From assembly GCA_030638575.1 (NCBI GenBank), contig DAOWEJ010000070.1:1-35741 (forward strand): DNA of 35,741 nt. The letters are read 5' to 3'. Below the pieces are notes generated by a model. That model was not told where the DNA came from, searched no databases, and saw only the letters and a program-made list of their open reading frames with translations. Source of the DNA: Deltaproteobacteria bacterium. Lineage in GTDB: Bacteria; Desulfobacterota; Desulfobacteria; Desulfobacterales; JAUWMJ01. Positions 18,572-27,023 of this stretch are shown piece by piece. A program made the position numbers and the translations under genes. The number at the start of each line of letters is the position of its first letter. Position 1 is the stretch's first letter.

Positions 18572-19105
18572 TTAGGGTATAAGAAAATGCCCGCGCCTGT
18601 TCTTGGCCCAGGCTTCTTCATTATGACCGGCATCAACAGGACGTTCTTCACCATAGCTTACCGTTGAGATTCGATATGCTTCAATTCCAAGGTCAACTAA
18701 AAATGCTTTTGCACTTTCAGCACGTCTGTCGCCCAGCGCAAGGTTATATTCGTTGGTGCCCCGCTCATCACAATGGCCCTCAATGCTCACAGCTACATCG
18801 GGATTATCCCGCATCCAGTCTGCCTTTCTCGTTAAAACATCCTGAGCCACTGAATCGAGTGAAGATTTGTCAAATTCAAAGTAGATATCTTCGTTTAGGA
18901 ACATGTTTCTTGCCGCTAATATGCCACGATCGTCCTCAGCGACAGGTTTTTCCTCCTCAACCTTTGCTTCTGTCGGTTCTTCTTTTGTTTCGGTGACAAC
19001 TGCTTCTTCAGTTTCCGTAATTTCCTTTTGTGCACAGGATACAGTAAACAGCAGTCCAGGGATTACAAACAACAATGCCAAACTTATCCATAACTTCTTT
19101 CGCAT
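18572..19105 (-). CDS. pal: Peptidoglycan-associated lipoprotein Pal
   Basis: This 177-residue protein has a lipoprotein signal ending TVSC (Cys about 24), an acidic E/T/K-rich linker, then an OmpA-like domain with [11 protein letters not shown] and the peptidoglycan-binding motif [22 protein letters not shown], ending [11 protein letters not shown]. Pal anchors the outer membrane to peptidoglycan and is mobilised by TolB. AGGAGG precedes the ATG. The gene follows tolB by 50 bases. Confidence 0.97.
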   Translation of the reverse strand: MRKKLWISLALLFVIPGLLFTVSCAQKEITETEEAVVTETKEEPTEAKVEEEKPVAEDDRGILAARNMFLNEDIYFEFDKSSLDSVAQDVLTRKADWMRDNPDVAVSIEGHCDERGTNEYNLALGDRRAESAKAFLVDLGIEAYRISTVSYGEERPVDAGHNEEAWAKNRRGHFLIP

Positions 19106-19155
19106 TTTTTCCTCCTTTCAAAATCGAGTAATTCTCATCTTTCGTTAAAATTTGG

Positions 19156-20478
19156 TCAATCCCATTTAACATTCGTTGACCATTTTGGGTTAGTCTGCTC
19201 ACCACGTAAAGAAAGCAGGCGCCTCTGGTCGGTACCATAAGCAGTCATAACATAGATCCTGGAAGGCCCCTCACGTGTTGAGCTGAACGCAATAAGGCTT
19301 CCATCAGGGGAGTAGGAAGGCGCTTCATTATTACCGGTATCATAAGTCAATTGCACCGGATCTTGGCTCTTAATATCTATTGCAAAAATGTTGCTCTGTC
19401 CTTTTTGGATAGAACAATATGCTATCCTGTCACCCCTGGGAGACCAGCTTGGTTGTGTATTATATTGGCCATTAAATGTCAATCTTTCAACCTGCCCGGA
19501 ATTTATATCCTTTATATAAATCTGAGGTGTTCCAGAGCGGTTTGAGACAAATGCCATCTTTTTTCCGTCAGGGGACCAGGAAGGCGATACATCACTTCCA
19601 TACTTGCTGGTCAGTCCTTTAATAATTTTCCCTGTTCCAGTCAACAGATAAATTTCCTGGTCACCAGAATATGAAAGTGTTGCAGCCAGTTCAAATTTGC
19701 CAGGAACCCATGCAGGGGCTATGTTTATCCCTTTTTTCGCAATTACATACCCCTCCTTTTTTTTTATATTTTTTATGTAAATATCCGGTTTTCCATTTAA
19801 ATATGAGGTGTAGGCAATCCACTTTACGTCAGATGACCATGCAGGGAAAAGGTTTATCTTTTTATTATTTGTAAACTGTTTTAAATTAAAACCGTCGAAA
19901 TCACATATGTAAATTTCCTTATTTCCTGAACCGGTTGATATAAATGCTATTTTGCTGTTGAAAATTCCCCTGCTACCTGTGAGATGATATATTATCTCGC
20001 TGCAAAAACGGCGTATCATTTGCCGCAGATTATCTGCAGGCCCTTCGTACCTTTTCCCTACCAGTCTTTTTGCTTTGAACGTATCGAACAGGCGAAGCTC
20101 TACTTCCAAGCGGTCGTTTTTTAATGCAAGACCGCCTGTTATAAGGAGTTCAGCACCTATACTTACCCAGTTGTTGAAATTGATTTTTGGAGTAATCAAA
20201 GGGGGATTATCAGGGTCAATAAGAAAGGCGCCACGGTCGAGCATCTTGAAATAACATGTAAATTCAAGAGTTTCGGAGAGTAAATCAGAGGCCTTTTTTA
20301 AAACGGAATCCTTTGTTTCACTGTCCGGCAGGTTTGCAAAGATCGGGATGGCGATTGGTATTTTTCGTAAAAAAGGGTTGTTGATGTCGATATATTCATA
20401 ATCCGCCAGGCACAGTCCGGGCATTATGAACAAAGTAAGTACAATTAAAGATATTATTTTTATTTGAATTCGTTTCAT
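19156..20478 (-). CDS. tolB: Periplasmic beta-propeller protein TolB
   Basis: This 440-residue protein has a signal peptide (1-25, ending CLADYEY), an N-terminal alpha/beta domain (PIAIPIFANLP to FKAKRLVGKRYEG) and a six-bladed TolB propeller with repeated PAWSPDGKKMAFVSNRSG-type blades (for example PSWSPRGDRIAYCS, PSYSPDGSLIAFSS). TolB is the periplasmic shuttle between TolA and Pal. The gene lies between tolA and pal. A 100-base heptamer-repeat hairpin separates it from tolA. Confidence 0.98.
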   Translation of the reverse strand: MKRIQIKIISLIVLTLFIMPGLCLADYEYIDINNPFLRKIPIAIPIFANLPDSETKDSVLKKASDLLSETLEFTCYFKMLDRGAFLIDPDNPPLITPKINFNNWVSIGAELLITGGLALKNDRLEVELRLFDTFKAKRLVGKRYEGPADNLRQMIRRFCSEIIYHLTGSRGIFNSKIAFISTGSGNKEIYICDFDGFNLKQFTNNKKINLFPAWSSDVKWIAYTSYLNGKPDIYIKNIKKKEGYVIAKKGINIAPAWVPGKFELAATLSYSGDQEIYLLTGTGKIIKGLTSKYGSDVSPSWSPDGKKMAFVSNRSGTPQIYIKDINSGQVERLTFNGQYNTQPSWSPRGDRIAYCSIQKGQSNIFAIDIKSQDPVQLTYDTGNNEAPSYSPDGSLIAFSSTREGPSRIYVMTAYGTDQRRLLSLRGEQTNPKWSTNVKWD

Positions 20479-20484
20479 TAAATT

Positions 20485-20573
20485 AGCTCATAGTTCACAG
20501 CTTATAGCTCACAGTTCATAGCTCATAGAATAAAGGATTTAATCATTTAACTATCAGCTATCAGCTATGAGCT
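20485..20573. repeat. Heptamer repeats in inverted arms inside the tol operon
   Basis: Bases 20485-20528 hold six heptamers of the type GCTCATA/GTTCACA. Bases 20549-20573 hold the complementary type (CTATCAG, CTATGAG). The arms can form an imperfect hairpin between tolA and tolB, with no T-run on either side. Confidence 0.75.
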
Positions 20574-20581
20574 GTTATCAC

Positions 20582-21442
20582 CTATTTTATTCCTTTTGGT
20601 CCAAATTTAAGGCCTACAGTGTAATATGGGAACAAAAAGCTCTTAGGGAGCGGTGGAAGCGGGTTAGACTTCATGATTGCTTTATAAGCAGAGTCATCTA
20701 AAAAGCTGTTGCCCGACTTTTTATCGAACCAGATCTCCTTTATTTCGCCGTTTGGCATAATTTTAATAGCAAGAGCAGCCTCGAGATCGGTGCTGTTCCC
20801 TGCGAATTCCTCGGAAAACACCCAATTTTTTTCAATCTGCCAGGCAATTTCAGAATTATATATCTGCATGATTTCCAGGGTCTTTCCGCCTTTCGCTCCC
20901 GGCCTCCCGTGTATTCCGGCATTTTGATCCTTGACCCCTTTTATGGAATTTTTTTCCGGATGCTTGCCGGGACCTGTCTTTTCAACTTCACGCTTAAGGC
21001 GTTCAAGTGCCTCAGTTAATGGCTGGGGTCTTGACTTGTCAATCTTTTTTTCTAACTCTGATATTGCGCTTTTGACAACCTTGTCTGACTTAAAAGTCTT
21101 TTTTTTAAGAGATTTTTTAACCTTCTTTTTTGCAGGCTCTACTGATACCGTCTTTGAAGGCTTCTTATACGCTTTTTGTGTTACTGCTCGCTCCGGCGGT
21201 TTTACAATGGCTTTACCGCCGGATATTCTCGGTTTACCCTGATCCGGGATTGTAACCAGGCTGACATTTATTGCAGCCGGTGAATACTCTCTTTTCGGGG
21301 TAAAATCGGGAGTAATGATTAATACAACAAAAAAAATCAGATGAAATATCGTAGAAACGGAGAAAAATAAAATCAATGTCCCTGGTTTGTTACCAGCCCC
21401 GTGGAACATATCACTGCGGGTGTATGTTCTTTCTCTAAACAT
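20582..21442 (-). CDS. tolA: TolA-like protein (TonB-type C-terminus)
   Basis: This 286-residue protein has one N-terminal membrane helix (about 24-46, TLILFFSVSTIFHLIFFVVLII), a lysine-rich, low-complexity periplasmic stalk (about 60-170) and a C-terminal TonB/TolA domain (IYNSEIAWQIEKNWVF, AALAIKIMPNGEIKEIWF, FLDDSAYKAIMKSNPLPPLP). It lies between tolR and tolB, which fixes its role as TolA: it couples the TolQR proton motor to TolB and Pal. It starts two bases after the tolR stop, so the two are translationally coupled. Confidence 0.92.
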   Translation of the reverse strand: MFRERTYTRSDMFHGAGNKPGTLILFFSVSTIFHLIFFVVLIITPDFTPKREYSPAAINVSLVTIPDQGKPRISGGKAIVKPPERAVTQKAYKKPSKTVSVEPAKKKVKKSLKKKTFKSDKVVKSAISELEKKIDKSRPQPLTEALERLKREVEKTGPGKHPEKNSIKGVKDQNAGIHGRPGAKGGKTLEIMQIYNSEIAWQIEKNWVFSEEFAGNSTDLEAALAIKIMPNGEIKEIWFDKKSGNSFLDDSAYKAIMKSNPLPPLPKSFLFPYYTVGLKFGPKGIK

Positions 21443-21444
21443 TT

Positions 21445-21870
21445 TTACTTTCTGACTTTCTTTTCTTCGCTTATCGGTATTGTCACCATGCCGAGCTTTT
21501 CAACTCCGGCTCCTTTTATCTCCGACATAACCCGAACGACAATACCGTAAGAAATGTCCTTATCGGCCTTAAGGTAAACTTCACGGTCGGTTCTCCCGTC
21601 AAGAATTTTTATCAGCTTTTCCCGAAGAAAATCGACCGTGACCTGAAAATCGTTTATATAAACCCTGTTTTCTGTATCTATGGTAATTAATAGGTGTTTT
21701 TTTTCAGATACAAGGGGTTTTGAAGAGGCTTCGGGCAAGGAGACGTTTACACCCTCCATCATCATCGGAGCAGTCACCATAAAAATAATTAAAAGCACGA
21801 GCATGACATCGACAAAAGGTGTGACGTTAATATCCGACATCAGGCTGCTGTTATTACCCCCGGATGTCAT
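21445..21870 (-). CDS. tolR: TolR (ExbD family)
   Basis: This 141-residue protein has a single N-terminal membrane helix (VTPFVDVMLVLLIIFMVTAPMM) with the proton-path Asp (FVDVMLVLL), then the periplasmic ExbD/TolR domain (DREVYLKADKDISYGIVVRVM). It works with TolQ as the proton-driven stator for TolA. The start overlaps the tolQ stop by 4 bases. Confidence 0.97.
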   Translation of the reverse strand: MTSGGNNSSLMSDINVTPFVDVMLVLLIIFMVTAPMMMEGVNVSLPEASSKPLVSEKKHLLITIDTENRVYINDFQVTVDFLREKLIKILDGRTDREVYLKADKDISYGIVVRVMSEIKGAGVEKLGMVTIPISEEKKVRK

Positions 21871-22601
21871 TTTCTTCTCCTTTCAATCCTTAAAATATCC
21901 CGTTCAACAATATTTAGAAAGTCTGCTGTGAAACTTTGTAATTCAGACTCTATGACTCTTATTTTCTGCGTAAAATAATTAAAGGCTATTACAGCAGGTA
22001 TTGCCACCGCCAAACCGGCTGCTGTTGCAATAAGGGCCTCGGATATACCGGGAGCCACAACGGCAAGGCTTGCCGATCCTCTGAGTCCTATACCATGAAA
22101 AGAATTCATTATGCCCCAGACAGTTCCGAACAGACCTATAAAAGGTGCTGTATTTCCGGTTGTCGCAAGGAAAGGGACCATCTGAGTCATCCTGGTCATC
22201 TCCGTGTTAATGGCACGGCGCAGGGCCCGTTTAACATTATCTGTTCCGGTGAATTTTGAACTTAAAGGCGATTCCTGTTCTTTTGAGGATTGAGGTTGTG
22301 ATATGGGAACACCCGATTTGCTCAATTTTTTAAGCTCCAGGTACCCTACACGAAAAATCCTTGCTACCGGGCTGTGTCGCAACTGCTTTGCTTTAACAAA
22401 TGCATTGGACAGGTCACGGCTTTTCCAAAAAAAATCGGTAAAGTTAGCTGATTCCCGGAAAGCTTTCATGATATATCTGTATTTAATAAAAATAATCGCC
22501 CATGATGTAATTGAAAAAAAGAGGAGAAGAAGCATAACAAACTGAACCATAGGTCCGGCGTTGCTTATCATATGAAATATGTTAATTTCGTGCTTAAACA
22601 T
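21867..22601 (-). CDS. tolQ: TolQ (ExbB/MotA family)
   Basis: This 244-residue protein has three membrane helices: one near the N-terminus (MVQFVMLLLLFFSITSWAIIF), and two in the conserved C-terminal half (MVPFLATTGNTAPFIGLFGTVWGIM, SEALIATAAGLAVAIPAVIAFN). This is the ExbB/TolQ proton-channel fold. GGAG lies about 9 bases before the ATG. The first gene of the tol-pal cluster; a riboswitch-terminator leader precedes it on the same strand. Confidence 0.97.
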   Translation of the reverse strand: MFKHEINIFHMISNAGPMVQFVMLLLLFFSITSWAIIFIKYRYIMKAFRESANFTDFFWKSRDLSNAFVKAKQLRHSPVARIFRVGYLELKKLSKSGVPISQPQSSKEQESPLSSKFTGTDNVKRALRRAINTEMTRMTQMVPFLATTGNTAPFIGLFGTVWGIMNSFHGIGLRGSASLAVVAPGISEALIATAAGLAVAIPAVIAFNYFTQKIRVIESELQSFTADFLNIVERDILRIERRRK

Positions 22602-22644
22602 AAAGTAGCTCCGGATTTTAGTTGGGGTGATTTATTCAAGTGTT

Positions 22645-22685
22645 ATAAAAAAACGCCTTTTGGAATCCGAACCCAAAGGCGTTTA
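22645..22685 (-). terminator. Intrinsic terminator between GEMM-I leader and tolQ
   Basis: AACGCCTTTTGG and CCAAAGGCGTT (within 22652-22683) form a long stem around GAATCCGAA-like loop bases, with a single bulged A. On the minus strand the stem is followed by seven T. It lies between the riboswitch and tolQ, the position expected of a riboswitch expression platform. Confidence 0.85.
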
Positions 22686-22691
22686 AAAAGC

Positions 22692-22778
22692 AACACCTAG
22701 CAACCCGGCGATCATAGCATTCCAAGCGTTAGATCCGTGGTTTTGCGCCGCCGCTTTTCAGCGGGTTTGCCTTTTTTA
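22692..22778 (-). promoter_or_regulatory. GEMM-I (cyclic-di-GMP class I) riboswitch candidate
   Basis: On the minus strand the element starts AAAAGGCAAACC, then a CCGCT-GAAA-AGCGG hairpin (GAAA tetraloop), then GCGCAAAACCACGG, then a second stem closed by GATC...GATC containing UCUAA and UAUGA strands like a tetraloop receptor, and ends GCCGGGTTGCTAGG. This order is that of GEMM-I. By the usual numbering position 20 is G, which fits cyclic-di-GMP better than 3',3'-cGAMP, and the stacking A47 is kept. Departures: the block usually GGGACGCAAAGCC here reads GCGGCGCAAAACC. Identification is by eye; a covariance-model scan would settle it. Confidence 0.75.
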
Positions 22779-22784
22779 TGCATA

Positions 22785-22831
22785 TGTATATATTATTATA
22801 TCTTTTATGTCAGAATCAATCATTTTGTCAA
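22785..22831 (-). promoter_or_regulatory. Candidate promoter(s) of the tol-pal leader
   Basis: On the minus strand CTGACA (22808-22813) and TATACA (22785-22790) are 17 bases apart just upstream of the riboswitch. A perfect TTGACA at 22826-22831 lies further upstream but lacks a good -10 box at normal spacing. Which is used cannot be decided by eye. Confidence 0.4.
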
Positions 22832-22912
22832 GAGCCAAAGGGAATTTTATCTTTTATAATAAATTATTCACCAGGGCGGAATGGAGTTGCCGTGGCCGGC
22901 TAAAAAATTATA

Positions 22913-22941
22913 TTGACAGGTTAAAAGCTAATACATAAAAA
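22913..22941 (+). promoter_or_regulatory. Candidate sdhCAB promoter
   Basis: TTGACA (22913-22918) and TAAAAA (22936-22941) are 17 bases apart, 96 bases ahead of sdhC. The -35 box is perfect and the -10 box is weaker. The rest of the 22832-23037 gap shows nothing else recognisable. Confidence 0.5.
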
Positions 22942-23037
22942 TAACTTTTTTATTTCTTAGAGGAAAAATATTGATATAAACTCTGCTTCTAACCATTTTT
23001 TACTCAATTTTATGATATCAGCAATACGGAGGAGAAC

Positions 23038-23679
23038 ATGAACTGGCTTGTAAATACACTTGGATCTTCCATCGGGAAAAAGCTGTTGATGGCAATAACA
23101 GGCCTCGGGTTTTGCAGCTTTCTCGCAGGACATCTTGCCGGTAATCTTACTATTTACTGGGGAAAAGATGCTTTTAATTCATATGCCGCGCACCTGCATT
23201 CCTTAGGACCCATCATCACCATGGCTGAACTGGGGCTTTTATTCTTTGCCCTTGTTCATATTCTGACAGGAACAACTCTCTTTTACCAGAATTTCAAGGC
23301 AAGACCTGTCAGATATTCGATGAACAAAAGCGCCGGAGGCCGTACTATAGGTTCAAGAACAATGCCTTATACCGGTTTTTTTCTTCTTATCTTTATTGTT
23401 TTTCACCTTATTAATTTCCACTTTATAGATAAAACCGGTACAACTATTTATCAAATAGTGCACAGTGCATTTGAAAATATCGGATATGTCGTTATTTATG
23501 TCATTGCAATGATAATTGCAGCGATTCATGTAAGCCATGGTTTATGGAGCGCGTTCCAGACCATAGGTGCCAATCATGTAAAATATATGCCTTTTATCAA
23601 AGTCGTAAGTTATGTTTTCAGCCTGATTATCGTGATAGGTTTTGGTTTCCTTCCGGTCTATCTTGGGTATATTGCTTGA
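23038..23679 (+). CDS. sdhC: Succinate dehydrogenase/fumarate reductase cytochrome b558 subunit
   Basis: This 213-residue integral membrane protein has five hydrophobic helices, with heme-ligand histidines likely among CSFLAGHLAGNL, FALVHILTG, IVFHLINFHF and IHVSHGLW. The length and five-helix single-anchor design fit the type B family (cytochrome b558, as in Wolinella and Bacillus), which usually binds two b hemes and handles menaquinone. GGAGGAG lies 5 bases before the ATG. It is first in sdhCAB. Confidence 0.93.
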   Translation: MNWLVNTLGSSIGKKLLMAITGLGFCSFLAGHLAGNLTIYWGKDAFNSYAAHLHSLGPIITMAELGLLFFALVHILTGTTLFYQNFKARPVRYSMNKSAGGRTIGSRTMPYTGFFLLIFIVFHLINFHFIDKTGTTIYQIVHSAFENIGYVVIYVIAMIIAAIHVSHGLWSAFQTIGANHVKYMPFIKVVSYVFSLIIVIGFGFLPVYLGYIA

Positions 23680-23686
23680 AGGTAAC

Positions 23687-23801
23687 CGTTTACGGGTTCA
23701 ATGGTTCAGAGATTCAGGGTTAACCGAAATCTGAACCGTCCTACGAGCGAGGCTGACGAAAGAAAGATAACCTTGAACGGTGAACCCTAAACCTGTAAAC
23801 G
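23687..23801. repeat. Long inverted repeat between sdhC and sdhA
   Basis: Arms 23687-23722 (CGTTTACGGGTTCAATGG...) and 23768-23801 (ending CCTGTAAACG) are imperfect complements about 35 bases long, built of GGTTCA-type words. The remaining gap to sdhA shows only a ribosome site (AGGAG at 23861-23865). Confidence 0.75.
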
Positions 23802-23872
23802 ACTGCAATTTATACAAAGGCACAACCAGCAAATTTTTTTACGAATTTATTATCATAACAAGGAGATAATAC

Positions 23873-25786
23873 ATGCAGCTTGATGCAAAAATCCCCGGAG
23901 GTCCTCTTGCACAGAAGTGGGACAGACACCGGTTTGAGCTTAAACTGGTTAATCCTGCAAACAAAAGAAAGTTTGAGATAATCGTTGTGGGAACCGGCCT
24001 TGCAGGAGGGAGTGCATCGGCGTCCCTTGCCGAGCTCGGCTATAATGTAAAGACATTTTGCATCCAGGATAGTCCCAGGCGGGCTCACAGTATTGCAGCC
24101 CAGGGGGGAATCAATGCAGCAAAAAATTATACAAACGAAGGCGACAGCATATGGCGCCTTTTTTACGACACCGTCAAAGGCGGTGATTTCAGGTCAAGGG
24201 AAGCAAATGTCTATCGACTTGCACAGGTAAGTAATAATATTATCGATCAATGTGTTGCACAGGGTGTTCCCTTTGCACGGGATTACGGAGGACTACTTGC
24301 AAACCGGAGCTTTGGCGGTTCTCAGGTTCAAAGAACCTTTTACGCCAGGGGGCAAACTGGCCAGCAGCTTCTTCTTGGAGCATACAGCGCTCTGATGCGC
24401 CAGGTAGGAACAGGCAAGGTTAAAATGTTTCCCCGCAGGGAAATGCTTGATGTTGTGGCTATAAACGGAAAGGCCAGGGGAATTGTTGCCCGCAATCTAA
24501 TCACCGGTGAAATCGAGACCCATACAGGTGACGCCGTTGTGCTGTGCACAGGAGGTTATGGCAATGTTTACTTCCTTTCTACGAATGCAATGGCATCAAA
24601 TGTTACAGCCGCCTTCAGGGCATATAAAAAGGGGGCATATTTTGCCAATCCGTGTTTTACACAAATTCATCCTACATGTATTCCGGTTCACGGTGATTAC
24701 CAGTCCAAGCTCACTCTCATGAGTGAAAGCCTGAGAAATGACGGTCGTGTATGGGTTCCTAAAAATACGGGAGACAAACGCAGGCCTCAACGGATTCCGG
24801 AACCTGAAAGGGATTATTACCTGGAAAATAAATACCCCAGTTTCGGAAACCTTGTACCACGGGATGTGGCATCAAGAAATGCCAAAGAACAGTGTGATAT
24901 GGACAAAGGCGTGGGTGAAACAGGTCTTGCCGTGTATCTCGATTTTGAAGATGCCATAAAAAGAGACGGAAAGGAGGTAATCGAAAAGAAATACGGCAAC
25001 CTTTTTCAAATGTACGAAAAAATTACAGCCGAGAATCCCTATGAAACACCCATGATGATTTATCCGGCGATTCACTATACCATGGGAGGTCTGTGGGTCG
25101 ATTACAATCTGATGAGCACCATAGACGGCCTTTTTGTCCTTGGGGAGGCCAATTTTTCAGACCACGGAGCCAACCGTCTCGGAGCCAGCGCTCTCATGCA
25201 GGGTCTTGCAGACGGCTATTTTGTATTACCGTACACTATCGGCGGATATCTTGCAGGAACACCTCTAGAGGAAATAACCACCGGCCATTCGGCATTCAAA
25301 GAATCCGTGACATCAGTTAACGACAGCGTAGAGAAGTTGCTTTCCATAAACGGAAAAAGGACCGTTGATGATTTTCACAAACAACTGGGCCATATCATGT
25401 GGGATTACTGCGGTATGGCCAGAAATGATGAAGGGCTGAAAAAGGCCAAAGGAATGATACAACAGTTAAGGGCGGAATTTCAGGAGAATGTTCTTGTTCC
25501 GGGTTCAAAGAAAGATTTCAACCAGAGTCTGGAACGGGCAGGTCGTGTGGCAGACTTTCTCGAGTTTGGAGAATTGATGATCATCGATGCCCTTTCCCGC
25601 CAGGAATCATGCGGCGGTCATTTCAACGAGGCGTATCAAACGGCCGAGAATGAGGCTTTGCGGGATGACGAAAACTTCTGCCACGTCAGCGCATGGGAAT
25701 TTACAGGCAAAGATAAAGAACCGGTACTTAACAAAGAAGAGCTTAAATTTGATAATGTCGAATTAACACAAAGGAGTTACAAGTGA
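23873..25786 (+). CDS. sdhA: Succinate dehydrogenase/fumarate reductase flavoprotein subunit
   Basis: This 637-residue protein has the FAD dinucleotide motif [19 protein letters not shown], the covalent-FAD histidine in [15 protein letters not shown], the catalytic region [10 protein letters not shown], the family block [12 protein letters not shown] and [21 protein letters not shown]. It catalyses succinate-fumarate interconversion at the inner membrane face. AAGGAGA lies 8 bases before the ATG. Its stop overlaps the sdhB start by 4 bases. Whether the complex works as dehydrogenase or fumarate reductase is not decided by sequence. Confidence 0.97.
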   Translation: MQLDAKIPGGPLAQKWDRHRFELKLVNPANKRKFEIIVVGTGLAGGSASASLAELGYNVKTFCIQDSPRRAHSIAAQGGINAAKNYTNEGDSIWRLFYDTVKGGDFRSREANVYRLAQVSNNIIDQCVAQGVPFARDYGGLLANRSFGGSQVQRTFYARGQTGQQLLLGAYSALMRQVGTGKVKMFPRREMLDVVAINGKARGIVARNLITGEIETHTGDAVVLCTGGYGNVYFLSTNAMASNVTAAFRAYKKGAYFANPCFTQIHPTCIPVHGDYQSKLTLMSESLRNDGRVWVPKNTGDKRRPQRIPEPERDYYLENKYPSFGNLVPRDVASRNAKEQCDMDKGVGETGLAVYLDFEDAIKRDGKEVIEKKYGNLFQMYEKITAENPYETPMMIYPAIHYTMGGLWVDYNLMSTIDGLFVLGEANFSDHGANRLGASALMQGLADGYFVLPYTIGGYLAGTPLEEITTGHSAFKESVTSVNDSVEKLLSINGKRTVDDFHKQLGHIMWDYCGMARNDEGLKKAKGMIQQLRAEFQENVLVPGSKKDFNQSLERAGRVADFLEFGELMIIDALSRQESCGGHFNEAYQTAENEALRDDENFCHVSAWEFTGKDKEPVLNKEELKFDNVELTQRSYK

Positions 25787-26547
25787 CAAAGACTATAAAT
25801 TTAACCCTTAAGGTCTGGCGCCAAAAAGGACAGAAAAAAAAAGGTAGGCTCGAAACATACAAGGCCGTGGATATATCCACAGACATGTCGTTCCTGGAAA
25901 TGATTGATGTCATAAATGAACAGCTTACCCTTGAAGGAAAAGAGCCTATCGCTTTCGACCATGACTGCAGGGAAGGTATCTGTGGAATGTGCGGAGCTGT
26001 TGTAAACGGCCGTCCCCATGGCCCTGAAAAGGGCACAACCCTTTGTCAGCTTCATATGAGACATTTTTCAAACAACGATACCATTGTAATCGAACCATGG
26101 AGGTCAAGGGCGTTTCCTGTTATAAAAGACCTGGCGGTTGAGCGAAGCGCCCTGGACCGGATGATCCAGGCGGGAGGGTTTATTTCCGTGAATACCGGCG
26201 GTGCGCAGGATGCCAATGCAATCCCCGTATCCCAGGAGGCAGCGGAGCTGGCCATGGATGCTGCAGCCTGTATAGGATGTGGTGCATGTGTTGCCGCCTG
26301 CCCCAATGCATCGGCCATGCTCTTTTTAAGTGCCAAGGTTTCTCAACTGGCCCTGTTTCCACAGGGAAAGCCTGAAGCTGCGAAAAGGGCTATATCCATG
26401 GTCAGAGAAATGGATATGCTGGGTTTCGGAAACTGCACCAACGAAACCGAATGTGAAGCAGAATGCCCCAAGGAGATCTCCATTACCAACATTGCACGGC
26501 TAAATCGTGAATTTTATAAAGCAGGATTTTTTTCAGCAGAAAAATAG
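25783..26547 (+). CDS. sdhB: Succinate dehydrogenase/fumarate reductase iron-sulfur subunit
   Basis: This 254-residue protein starts with GTG (4-base overlap with sdhA; AAAGGAG upstream). The [2Fe-2S] cysteines are in [10 protein letters not shown] and [18 protein letters not shown] and [12 protein letters not shown] carry the [4Fe-4S] and [3Fe-4S] sets. It passes electrons from the FAD to the quinone site in SdhC. The last gene of the operon; a terminator lies downstream. Confidence 0.96.
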   Translation: MTKTINLTLKVWRQKGQKKKGRLETYKAVDISTDMSFLEMIDVINEQLTLEGKEPIAFDHDCREGICGMCGAVVNGRPHGPEKGTTLCQLHMRHFSNNDTIVIEPWRSRAFPVIKDLAVERSALDRMIQAGGFISVNTGGAQDANAIPVSQEAAELAMDAAACIGCGACVAACPNASAMLFLSAKVSQLALFPQGKPEAAKRAISMVREMDMLGFGNCTNETECEAECPKEISITNIARLNREFYKAGFFSAEK

Positions 26548-26629
26548 GAAATTCTGAAATAGTTCGCAATTCCGTTTTCCTATCAAGAGCATAAGCACTA
26601 ACTTAATGTTTCCGCATTTCCTTCCTTTA

Positions 26630-26771
26630 GAGACCTTTGCAAAACGGCACTTTTTGTCCGATTTCTGCGTCAGGCTCAAATTTCAATCCTCGAAATATCC
26701 TATATATTCCTGTGGTTGAAATTTTCGCCTTCCTTGAACTCGAACAAAAATTACCTTTTTTCAAAGGTCTC
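26630..26771. mobile_element. MITE-like element copy 3, with 5-bp target duplication
   Basis: 142 bp. The ends GAGACCTTTGCAAAACGG and TTTTTTCAAAGGTCTC are inverted. The element is flanked on both sides by CTTTA, a 5-bp direct repeat. The interior carries AATCCTCGAAATATCC, CTGTGGTTGAAATTTTCG and CCTTGAACTCGAACAAAA. Confidence 0.85.
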
Positions 26772-26776
26772 CTTTA

Positions 26777-26806
26777 AAAAGGGGGCAACTTTGGCTCCCC
26801 TTTTAT
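26777..26806 (+). terminator. Intrinsic terminator downstream of sdhB
   Basis: AAAAGGGG (26777-26784) pairs with CCCCTTTT (26797-26804), followed by ATTAAA. The MITE-like element sits between the sdhB stop and this hairpin, so the transcript may read through the element. Confidence 0.65.
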
Positions 26807-26897
26807 TAAAACCAAACACTTTCCACCAAAAAGGATATCTTGACTGCTGCCTGAAAAATATTCTATGTAATACCAAAAGACTGAGTGCTTAAAGGCC

Positions 26898-26985
26898 TTG
26901 ATGAGCGTCCGCCTGCGGTGGCCATGAAGAGCGGACTAACGCTCTTTATGGCTAAAACTTTAATCCTCAAACGAAGCCCTCGGCT
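26898..26985. repeat. Degenerate minihairpin array
   Basis: The stretch contains GATGAGCGTCCGCCTGCGG and GAAGAGCGGACTAACGCTC in the sense seen in the other arrays, then CAAACGAAGCCCTCGGC. The spacer words (GATGAGC, GAAGAGC) are kept but the stems have decayed. Confidence 0.5.
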
Positions 26986-27023
26986 TGCCCTGGTTGAGAT
27001 GCTTCTAATAAAAAAGGTGAATT

